From contig URUZ01000216.1 of NCBI GenBank assembly GCA_900551225.1, positions 1 through 9,332 of the forward strand: a stretch of DNA of 9,332 bases, read 5' to 3'. Within the stretch, counting starts at the first letter, position 1, and each line of letters opens with the position of its first letter. Origin of the DNA: an uncultured Clostridium sp. GTDB taxonomy: Bacteria; Bacillota; Clostridia; Lachnospirales; Lachnospiraceae. A program made the position numbers and the translations under genes. The notes beneath the pieces were generated by a model. The model was not told where the DNA came from and ran no database searches. It was given only the letters and a program-made list of their open reading frames with translations. This document shows positions 1 through 4,656 of the stretch, piece after piece.

Positions 1-8
1 GGGATATT

Positions 9-1073
9 TTGGAGATAAAGCGGATTGTACTTGGGCAGATTGACCATAGGGATATAGAAGAAATTCATATGATTTCCGAAAATGGAATGGAGGTGGATCT
101 GATTTCCTACGGAGCTGCTGTCCGCAGGATTTTTGTGCCGGATCGGAATGGATTTATAAAAAATGTGGTGATGGGTTTCCAGGACTGGAAGGATTACGAG
201 AAGAACCCGCTGTATGCGGGAGCCACGCTCTGCCCCAATGCAGGACGCATTTCAGGGGCTTTGCTGCCTTTGGGCGAAGATATGATCAAGCTGAGCGCAA
301 ATGACGGACAAAACAGCCTGCACGGTGGATTTCAAAATGCTGCCCACTGCTGCTGGGCAGTGGATTCCCTGGAAACCAAAACGGATTACTGCTCCGCTGC
401 ATTTAGAGTGTCTCTGGCGGATGGGCTGGATGGATTTCCCGGAAACCGGAGCATCCGTATTCGTTATACATTACGGAACCCTATGACTCTGGAAATAGAT
501 ATGGAGGCCGATTCAGACCGTCCTACCTATTTCAACCTGTCAAACCACAGCTATTTCAATCTGTCGGGTGACTTTACCCGCTCTGCTCTGGACCAAAGTT
601 TGGAAATATATGGGGAATATTTTATAGCCAACGACGGACAGCATCTTCCTGCCCAGGTCAGGACCTGCGCTGGTTCAGCCTTTGATTTTTCCAGTGCAGT
701 AACCATAAAGGAGCAAATGGCTGCATTTCCGCATGAGCCGCAGCTGGCCAACGCCGCCGGATACAACAATGCATTTTTATTAGAGCATGATGAACCCGGA
801 GAATTAAAAAAAGCAGCGCTCCTTATGGATGCCGCCTCCGGGCGCCGCCTTTCCCTGTATACAGATGCGCCATCAGTTGTCCTGTATTCCGGCGGCTACA
901 TCGGTTCCGGCTTCCGGCTGTATCCCGGCCTGACCTCCGCCTCTTCCTGCGCCCTGGCTCTGGAGGCCCAGGATATACCGGACACCCCCAGCTTCTGCCC
1001 GGACCGCACCCATATCGTTGGCCCCGGAGATGTGTACCACAGGCAGATTGTATATGCTTTCAGCATCGATTAA
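9..1073 (+). CDS. galM: Aldose 1-epimerase (galactose mutarotase)
   Basis: Interconverts the alpha and beta anomers of galactose or related aldoses in the cytoplasm, feeding sugar to its kinase. The 354-residue protein has the family's usual length and landmarks in order: ISYGA at 32-36, PDR at 44-46, PNAGRI around 76-81 (the family's GR..NRI region), LHGG at 104-107, the catalytic-base histidine H180 in SNHSYFNLSG, and the catalytic glutamate E319 in LEAQDIPDTP. The start is a TTG at position 9; a GGG five bases before it may be the tail of a Shine-Dalgarno cut by the window edge. The frame is open to the edge, so an upstream start cannot be excluded. Odd point: the family's GYDH/GLDH motif reads GYNN at 251-254, so the substrate-binding Asp (Asp243 of the Lactococcus enzyme) is Asn. 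No sugar kinase or transporter is visible nearby. Confidence 0.9.
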   Translation: MEIKRIVLGQIDHRDIEEIHMISENGMEVDLISYGAAVRRIFVPDRNGFIKNVVMGFQDWKDYEKNPLYAGATLCPNAGRISGALLPLGEDMIKLSANDGQNSLHGGFQNAAHCCWAVDSLETKTDYCSAAFRVSLADGLDGFPGNRSIRIRYTLRNPMTLEIDMEADSDRPTYFNLSNHSYFNLSGDFTRSALDQSLEIYGEYFIANDGQHLPAQVRTCAGSAFDFSSAVTIKEQMAAFPHEPQLANAAGYNNAFLLEHDEPGELKKAALLMDAASGRRLSLYTDAPSVVLYSGGYIGSGFRLYPGLTSASSCALALEAQDIPDTPSFCPDRTHIVGPGDVYHRQIVYAFSID

Positions 1074-1130
1074 CATGGACGGGTCAATCACAAATTACAT
1101 GCTATTTAGCTGGAGCGAACATCTAAGCTG

Positions 1131-1139
1131 TGGTATACT
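1131..1139 (+). promoter_or_regulatory. Extended -10 promoter for the MBL-fold gene
   Basis: TGG followed directly by TATACT (1134-1139) is an extended -10 element. The best -35 at 17 bp (1111-1116, TGGAGC) is weak, as is common with a TGn extension. Transcription would begin near 1146, about 30 nt before the TTG start at 1175. No terminator is evident between galM and this point, so read-through from galM is also possible. Confidence 0.5.
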
Positions 1140-1174
1140 GGCTTTAAAAATACGCGGCACAGAAAGGATATCAC

Positions 1175-1984
1175 TTGAAGCTACAGATTCTCACCGACAA
1201 CAATACCTTTATCGATCAATACTATCTTGGGGAACCCGGGGCCAGCTACTACATTGAGATAGGCGGACTGAAAATTCTGTTTGACACCGGTTACTCCGAT
1301 GTCTTTTTATCAAACGCAGCATCCATGGGAATTGATCTGTCCCTGCTGACCCACATTGTGATCTCCCACGGCCATAATGACCACACTGGCGGCCTGAAAT
1401 ATCTGGCCCGGTCAATGGATCTGGCCCAGGTACAGCTGGCAGCTCACCCTCACTGCTTCAACTCCAAGGAAGAGGGCGGAGAGTCCATCGGAGCGCCCTT
1501 TACCGAAGAAGAAATCCGGCGGCTCACCCGGTATACACCATCCTGCGCACCGCTGTGGCTTTCCCCCGACTGCGTATTTCTCGGCCAGATACCGGAATTC
1601 CATGACTTTGACGCCAGGACAGCCATCGGCCGCCAGAAGGCGGACGGCGTATGGCAGGAAGATCTGCTTCCAGATGACTCCGCCCTTGTGTGCCGCACCG
1701 GGCAAGGTCTGTTTATTGTCACCGGGTGTTCTCACAGCGGGATCTGCAACATCCTGGAATATGCAGTTCAGGTATGTGGAGAGCGCAGAATCGCCGGAGT
1801 GCTGGGCGGATTCCACCTCTTTGACTGCGGGCAGCGGCTGGATCAGACAATCAACTATTTAAAATCTCTGGACATCGCTGTCCTGTACCCCTGCCACTGT
1901 GTTTCCCTTAAGGTAAAGGCTAAAATGCTTCAGGAACTCCCTGTGGAGGAGGCCGGCGTGGGCCTGTCTATCGAGATACCCTGA
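1175..1984 (+). CDS. Metallo-beta-lactamase-fold hydrolase, COG1237 type
   Basis: A 269-residue cytoplasmic MBL-fold protein of the group often annotated as 7,8-dihydropterin-6-methyl-4-(beta-D-ribofuranosyl)aminobenzene-5'-phosphate synthase-like; the true substrate is unknown. The metal-binding motif SHGHNDH is at 64-70 (ligands H65, H67, D69, H70). Group-specific signatures follow: TGCSHSGICNIL at 183-194 (H187), GGFHL at 211-215 (H214) and PCHC at 239-242 (H241). The last motif continues VS where relatives usually have TG. A buried LFDTG strand-turn at 35-39 is also typical. The start is a TTG, chosen because AGAAAGGA (1161-1168) lies six bases upstream and the protein then begins at the usual first strand (KLQILTDN). 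It sits 101 bp after galM on the same strand and has its own promoter. Family assignment is firm; function is not. Confidence 0.88.
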   Translation: MKLQILTDNNTFIDQYYLGEPGASYYIEIGGLKILFDTGYSDVFLSNAASMGIDLSLLTHIVISHGHNDHTGGLKYLARSMDLAQVQLAAHPHCFNSKEEGGESIGAPFTEEEIRRLTRYTPSCAPLWLSPDCVFLGQIPEFHDFDARTAIGRQKADGVWQEDLLPDDSALVCRTGQGLFIVTGCSHSGICNILEYAVQVCGERRIAGVLGGFHLFDCGQRLDQTINYLKSLDIAVLYPCHCVSLKVKAKMLQELPVEEAGVGLSIEIP

Positions 1985-1999
1985 ATTTATGCAGCACAT

Positions 2000-2029
2000 C
2001 CGGGCTGTAACTACATGGTATCAGCCCGG
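2000..2029. terminator. Hairpin at convergent gene ends (possible bidirectional terminator)
   Basis: An 8-bp GC-rich stem, CCGGGCTG (2000-2007) with CAGCCCGG (2022-2029), and a 14-nt loop lie between two converging genes. They start 16 bases after the rightward stop codon and 3 bases after the leftward one. On the plus strand the stem is followed by TTT and then a pyrimidine run; on the minus side there is no U-tract. Position is the main support. Confidence 0.45.
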
Positions 2030-2031
2030 TT

Positions 2032-2235
2032 TCACCCCCTTTTCCATTCCTGATACCAACTTCGGACCACAGAAATATCCTCCTCCACGATTCCGGCTGT
2101 CTCCTCAGCACTAAAGCCTCTTGCAAACATATTCCCTGCCGCCTTATATGCCTTGTTTTTCTCACCTTGCGCGAATCCCTCTTCAATTCCCGTCTCAATC
2201 CCTTCCCGCCAAATTCCCTGGCTCAGATTGCACAT
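2032..2235 (-). CDS. Candidate internally initiated Rpn C-terminal protein (RpnS-like)
   Basis: Within the Rpn nuclease gene, the in-frame ATG for Met257 (2233-2235) is preceded by AAGGAGGTGG (minus strand, plus coordinates 2241-2250), with AGGAGG ending 8 nt before the ATG. This is a stronger ribosome binding site than most true starts in the window. Initiation here would give a 67-residue protein beginning MCNLSQGIW, lacking the whole nuclease core and keeping the glycine-periodic tail domain. In E. coli Rpn loci a small C-terminal protein from an internal in-frame start binds and inhibits the full-length toxic nuclease; the architecture here matches. Caution: codons for Lys-Glu-Val spell AAG GAG GTG by necessity of sequence, so the site could be fortuitous. 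I saw no convincing internal promoter, so expression would depend on the long transcript or on an undetected one. Confidence 0.42.
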   Translation of the reverse strand: MCNLSQGIWREGIETGIEEGFAQGEKNKAYKAAGNMFARGFSAEETAGIVEEDISVVRSWYQEWKRG

Positions 2236-3003
2236 CGCCTCCACCTCCTTCTTCAGAGTTTCTTCCATGCGTATTCCCAGCCGCTCTAACCGGGAGATCC
2301 GCTGGTCTATATCCATATGTCTGCTAAACAGCGCCTGAAGCATTTCAAACAAGCGGTTTGTCCCGGCGCCATCATCCTTCCCAAGCCGTATTATCACCGA
2401 ATTCATTAAATCATAACCCAATTCCTGTTCATCCGTTTTTCCCATTATATCATACTTCACCGTCCGGTACAACGAAGTGCTGAACTGCTCTCGCTCCGGT
2501 ATCCTGCCCCCGGTACAGATCCAGATGGAATAGACCTTCTCCAGCTTACCATAGTTCATTCCTTCGAATAAATGGTCTGGCTGGGAAGACAGTTCTCTAG
2601 CACAATAGAACATGGCTCTCGCAGATATAGGGTATCCCGGCCTGTAATCTTCCTGGGCCTCTATATTGATCCGCAGCCCAATTTTTCCGCCGGTTTTGTC
2701 CGGATATTTTGCCCGGAACAGGACATCAAAAAGGACCGTTCCCTCGGAAATTGTGCTGTCCTCATTTCTGACCCCATGTATTCTTGCGGAGTCACGTCCC
2801 ACCGGTTCCTCCAGGCAGATGCTCTCAGGCTCAATCCAGCGCTTCTCAATTTCCTCCATACTGCAGTTCTGGTACTCTCTCACTGTCTCTTTCATTATAA
2901 ACGCCAGTATTTGCCGGTAGCTCAGAACCTCCTTGCACACCAAATCATACCGCTGCCCTGAAGAACCAGCCGCACAGACCGCATTTTTAATGCTCACAGA
3001 CAT
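2032..3003 (-). CDS. Rpn family recombination-promoting nuclease (PD-(D/E)XK)
   Basis: A 323-residue member of the Rpn/PDDEXK_2 group, often labelled putative transposase. Characterised E. coli members are DNA endonucleases that promote recombination, and some act in anti-phage defence. The PD-(D/E)XK core is visible: an N-terminal K/E region (KEVLSYRQILAFIMKETV, 24-41), D93 in VLFDVLF, and E115-A-Q117 in NIEAQ. The family-typical SARAMFYCARELSSQ (127-141) and VYSIWIC (157-163) follow. Residues 231-260 look helical, and the tail carries glycine-spaced repeats (EGIETGIEEGFAQGEK, 267-282) and a small helical end domain. The ATG at 3003 has GGGGAGG about four bases upstream. All nuclease residues are present, so it should be active rather than decayed. 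It contains a candidate internal start (separate entry) and lies downstream of a tyrosine recombinase on the same strand, with its own promoter. Confidence 0.9.
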   Translation of the reverse strand: MSVSIKNAVCAAGSSGQRYDLVCKEVLSYRQILAFIMKETVREYQNCSMEEIEKRWIEPESICLEEPVGRDSARIHGVRNEDSTISEGTVLFDVLFRAKYPDKTGGKIGLRINIEAQEDYRPGYPISARAMFYCARELSSQPDHLFEGMNYGKLEKVYSIWICTGGRIPEREQFSTSLYRTVKYDIMGKTDEQELGYDLMNSVIIRLGKDDGAGTNRLFEMLQALFSRHMDIDQRISRLERLGIRMEETLKKEVEAMCNLSQGIWREGIETGIEEGFAQGEKNKAYKAAGNMFARGFSAEETAGIVEEDISVVRSWYQEWKRG

Positions 3004-3097
3004 CTTTCCTCCCCTGTTCAGTTTTCCTTACTCATTGGATACCTTAATCAGAACTATTTTGATCATCAGATACATTAAGATTACTCAGATATAAAAT

Positions 3098-3126
3098 ATA
3101 TTACGCCCCTGCCTCTTTTCTGTCAA
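3098..3126 (-). promoter_or_regulatory. Sigma-A promoter for the Rpn nuclease gene
   Basis: On the minus strand a perfect -35 TTGACA (plus 3121-3126) is followed after exactly 17 bp by TAATAT (plus 3098-3103; 4 of 6 matches). Transcription should start near 3091, leaving a leader of about 88 nt before the ATG at 3003. TCTGA occurs three times in that leader (plus 3048-3052, 3066-3070, 3085-3089), 18-19 bp apart. Confidence 0.65.
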
Positions 3127-3145
3127 CCATCAAATCTATTTTCTT

Positions 3146-3186
3146 ATGCTGACTGCCCCCATCTCTAAATCGAGAGCAGCCAGCAT
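3146..3186. repeat. Imperfect inverted repeat without U-tract
   Basis: Arms ATGCTGACTGC (3146-3156) and GCAGCCAGCAT (3176-3186) pair with one A/C mismatch. Inside them TCTC (3162-3165) pairs with GAGA (3172-3175) around a 6-base loop, with CCCCA bulged. It lies 25 bases after the recombinase stop and 20 bases upstream of the Rpn promoter. Neither strand has a T-run after the stem, so it is not a canonical terminator. It may be an RNA structure, a repeat-element end or a recombinase site. Confidence 0.5.
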
Positions 3187-3211
3187 CTGCCATTTATAAA
3201 AGCAGCTCCGC

Positions 3212-4036
3212 CTACATACGCTCCAGCTTCTTTTCCTCCTCCCGCGCCGTATTGCGGGTGTAGATCCGTGTTGTCTCCACGCTGGAGTGGCCCAAAAGTT
3301 CAGCCTGGTGTACCAGGCCCTTCTCTATTCCATAGTAGGTACAGGCATAGAGATTGCGCAGATTGTGGGGGTACACCTTTGCTGCGTCCACCTGGGCCGC
3401 TTTGCACAGGCGTTTCATTTCCGTCCACACGTTGCTGCGGTCCACAGGATTTCCTGAGCCGGTCACAAACAGGGGGCCGGTCATCACGTGGCTGGATTTT
3501 CCATATTTTAACAGCTTGCGCCTCAGCTTTCTTATCAGGAATACGGTTCGTATCTTCCCCTTGTTAGATATCTGGACCTGCCCCAGCTCCACTGCCTCCT
3601 TTGTGATAAATGATAGCTCGCTGATCCTGATCCCTGTTGAGCAGATGGTCTCCAGGATCATTGCCAGCCTCATATTGTCCTGTTCCAGGGCTGCCGCCAC
3701 CAGGCGCTTGTACTCTGCGCTGGTCAGCGCCTTGCTGTCTAACATATTCTGCTGTACTTTAAACTGCCTGACACAGAATTCCCTGCGGCCCTTGTATGCC
3801 AGGTAACTGTTGACCGCCGCAAGCATGGAATTGGCGCTGCTGGCCTTGTACCGCTGTCCCAGCTCCTGCTTGTACCGCATTACCAGTTCCTTGCTGAGCT
3901 CCTCACCGTGCCCCGCAAAGTCTATAAAGTTCCTTAAATCGTGGGTATATTTCCGGACCGTATTCTCCGACCGTTCTTCCATAACCAAATAATCTCTGAA
4001 TTTTTCCACTTCTCTCTCATTTGCCATAACCTGCAT
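3212..4036 (-). CDS. Tyrosine recombinase/integrase, XerC/D-like
   Basis: Catalyses site-specific DNA strand exchange through a 3'-phosphotyrosine intermediate. Counting from the chosen start (274 residues), an N-terminal SAM-like core-binding domain covers about 5-90 and the catalytic domain about 100-265. All catalytic residues are seen: R137 in TGIRISEL, K159 in NKGK, H224 and R227 in PHNLR, H250 in LLGHSS, and the nucleophile Y259 in TRIYTR. The ATG at 4036 was chosen because AGGAGG (4047-4052) lies 10 bases upstream. A longer reading from an ATG at 4075 adds 13 residues but has no ribosome binding site and starts only about 10 nt after the likely transcription start. No excisionase, relaxase or phage gene accompanies it and no att repeats were recognised, so it is a solitary recombinase: a domesticated Xer-like enzyme, a remnant of an island, or a DNA-inversion enzyme acting elsewhere. 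Confidence 0.88.
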   Translation of the reverse strand: MQVMANEREVEKFRDYLVMEERSENTVRKYTHDLRNFIDFAGHGEELSKELVMRYKQELGQRYKASSANSMLAAVNSYLAYKGRREFCVRQFKVQQNMLDSKALTSAEYKRLVAAALEQDNMRLAMILETICSTGIRISELSFITKEAVELGQVQISNKGKIRTVFLIRKLRRKLLKYGKSSHVMTGPLFVTGSGNPVDRSNVWTEMKRLCKAAQVDAAKVYPHNLRNLYACTYYGIEKGLVHQAELLGHSSVETTRIYTRNTAREEEKKLERM

Positions 4037-4046
4037 ATCATCTATT

Positions 4047-4052
4047 CCTCCT
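4047..4052 (-). promoter_or_regulatory. Ribosome binding site deciding the recombinase start
   Basis: Minus-strand AGGAGG, 10 bases before the ATG at 4034-4036. The only longer in-frame ATG (4073-4075) lacks any comparable site, so this motif fixes the shorter start. Confidence 0.6.
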
Positions 4053-4091
4053 GAGTACCTGTCGTTTGCTGTCATTATTGTATGCAGTTTT

Positions 4092-4097
4092 ATTATA
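4092..4097 (-). promoter_or_regulatory. Probable -10 box of the recombinase gene
   Basis: Minus-strand TATAAT, a perfect -10 consensus, with no good -35 at 16-19 bp and no TGn extension. Transcription from near 4085 would give a leader of about 49 nt to the ATG at 4036. It lies just past the terminator of the upstream gene, as expected for a new transcription unit. Confidence 0.38.
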
Positions 4098-4147
4098 AGC
4101 CCTCAGGATATTTCCACATATGGTATTATTTTCCAATTCATTTTTGC

Positions 4148-4190
4148 ACAAGAAAAGAGACTGTCCGTATTTCTATCAGGACAGTCCCTT
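4148..4190 (-). terminator. Rho-independent terminator after the small membrane protein gene
   Basis: Read on the minus strand, AAGGGACTGTCC (4179-4190) pairs with GGACAGTCTCTT (4155-4166) as a 12-bp stem with one G-U pair and a 12-nt loop. A T-rich tail (TTCTTGT) follows. It begins 20 bases after the stop codon of the acidic-tail protein and would also end transcripts reading through from pcrA. Confidence 0.82.
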
Positions 4191-4209
4191 GTGTACTACC
4201 ATTATTCTA

Positions 4210-4539
4210 TTATTCTGCGCTTTTTGCTGCGGCCTTATCCTGTGTATCCTCATCCTCGAAGAAATCGTCGTCAAAATCGTCCTCGAAATCATCTTCAAAA
4301 TCTTCCAGATAGTCGGGAGTGAAGAAACGGTACACTGCGTATGCGATTCCCGCTACAGCTGCAACAGCGCCGATAATCGCCAGCACCCATAAAATGCAGT
4401 TCTTTTTCTTATCTTCTTCCTCTTTTTTATGCAGAAGCTCGTTCAGTCTGGTTGAATTCATAATCTCTTCCACTCGGCTCATTGCCTCTCTTCCCATAGC
4501 ATCAAAACGATCCTTGTCAAACCTGTTCATATTGTCCAC
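4210..4539 (-). CDS. Small single-span membrane protein with acidic repeat tail
   Basis: A 109-residue protein I cannot assign to a named family. Three parts are visible. Residues 1-47 are a charged, probably helical segment ending in a Lys/Glu-rich stretch (HKKEEEDKKK, 37-46). Residues 48-70 are one hydrophobic span (ILWVLAIIGAVAAVAGIAYAVY). Residues 78-98 are a Phe-punctuated acidic tail made of EDDF-like tetrapeptides. There is no cleavable signal peptide; lysines before the span suggest N-in, C-out topology, placing the acidic tail outside. The start is a GTG at 4539 with GAGG seven bases upstream; an ATG three codons later (4530) is an alternative. It follows pcrA by 117 bp, with its own extended -10 promoter and a strong terminator after it. 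The coding style is ordinary and the frame intact, so it looks like a genuine gene; function unknown. Confidence 0.78.
   Translation of the reverse strand: MDNMNRFDKDRFDAMGREAMSRVEEIMNSTRLNELLHKKEEEDKKKNCILWVLAIIGAVAAVAGIAYAVYRFFTPDYLEDFEDDFEDDFDDDFFEDEDTQDKAAAKSAE
4261..4308 (-). repeat. Four imperfect 12-bp tandem units coding the acidic tail
   Basis: Plus-strand units gaaatcgtcgtc, aaaatcgtcctc, gaaatcatcttc and aaaatcttccag are consecutive and in phase with the coding frame. They give the EDDF-type tetrapeptide periodicity on the minus strand. Such repeats can expand or contract by slippage in whole codons. Confidence 0.7.
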
Positions 4540-4586
4540 GTCCTTTCCTCATTAAACGATTCAGCTCATTGGAATGCTTACTCATT

Positions 4587-4595
4587 ATTATACCA
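4587..4595 (-). promoter_or_regulatory. Extended -10 promoter for the acidic-tail protein
   Basis: Minus strand TGG immediately followed by a perfect TATAAT (plus 4587-4592). The -35 region at 17 bp (TAGTAA) is weak. A start near 4580 leaves about 41 nt to the GTG at 4539. Confidence 0.55.
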
Positions 4596-4656
4596 TGAAG
4601 ACCCGTTTTTTACTATCCTAATTTATTCAAATTTTTTGAATTTATACAAAATGTTC

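Noticed and set aside
1412..1816. 134-codon minus-strand open frame within the MBL-fold gene
   Set aside because: It is antisense to an MBL-fold gene with all metal motifs intact; the translation has no recognisable features.
3146..3186. Hairpin as a terminator for the recombinase gene
   Set aside because: The stem is plausible, but on the minus strand it is followed by AAGAAAATAG rather than a T-run; kept as an inverted repeat only.
4034..4075. Longer N-terminus for the recombinase (start at 4075)
   Set aside because: No ribosome site precedes it and the likely TATAAT box would leave only about 10 nt of leader, whereas the ATG at 4036 has AGGAGG at 10 nt.
4261..4308. Tandem 12-bp units considered as a CRISPR-like or regulatory repeat array
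   Set aside because: The units are contiguous, imperfect, without spacers and in phase with the coding frame, so they are coding repeats for an acidic tail.
4625..4641. ATTCAAA-TTT-TTTGAAT inverted repeat as a pcrA terminator
   Set aside because: The stem is only 7 AT-rich base pairs and no T-run follows on the minus strand. It is too weak to call, though it could be a minor structure.
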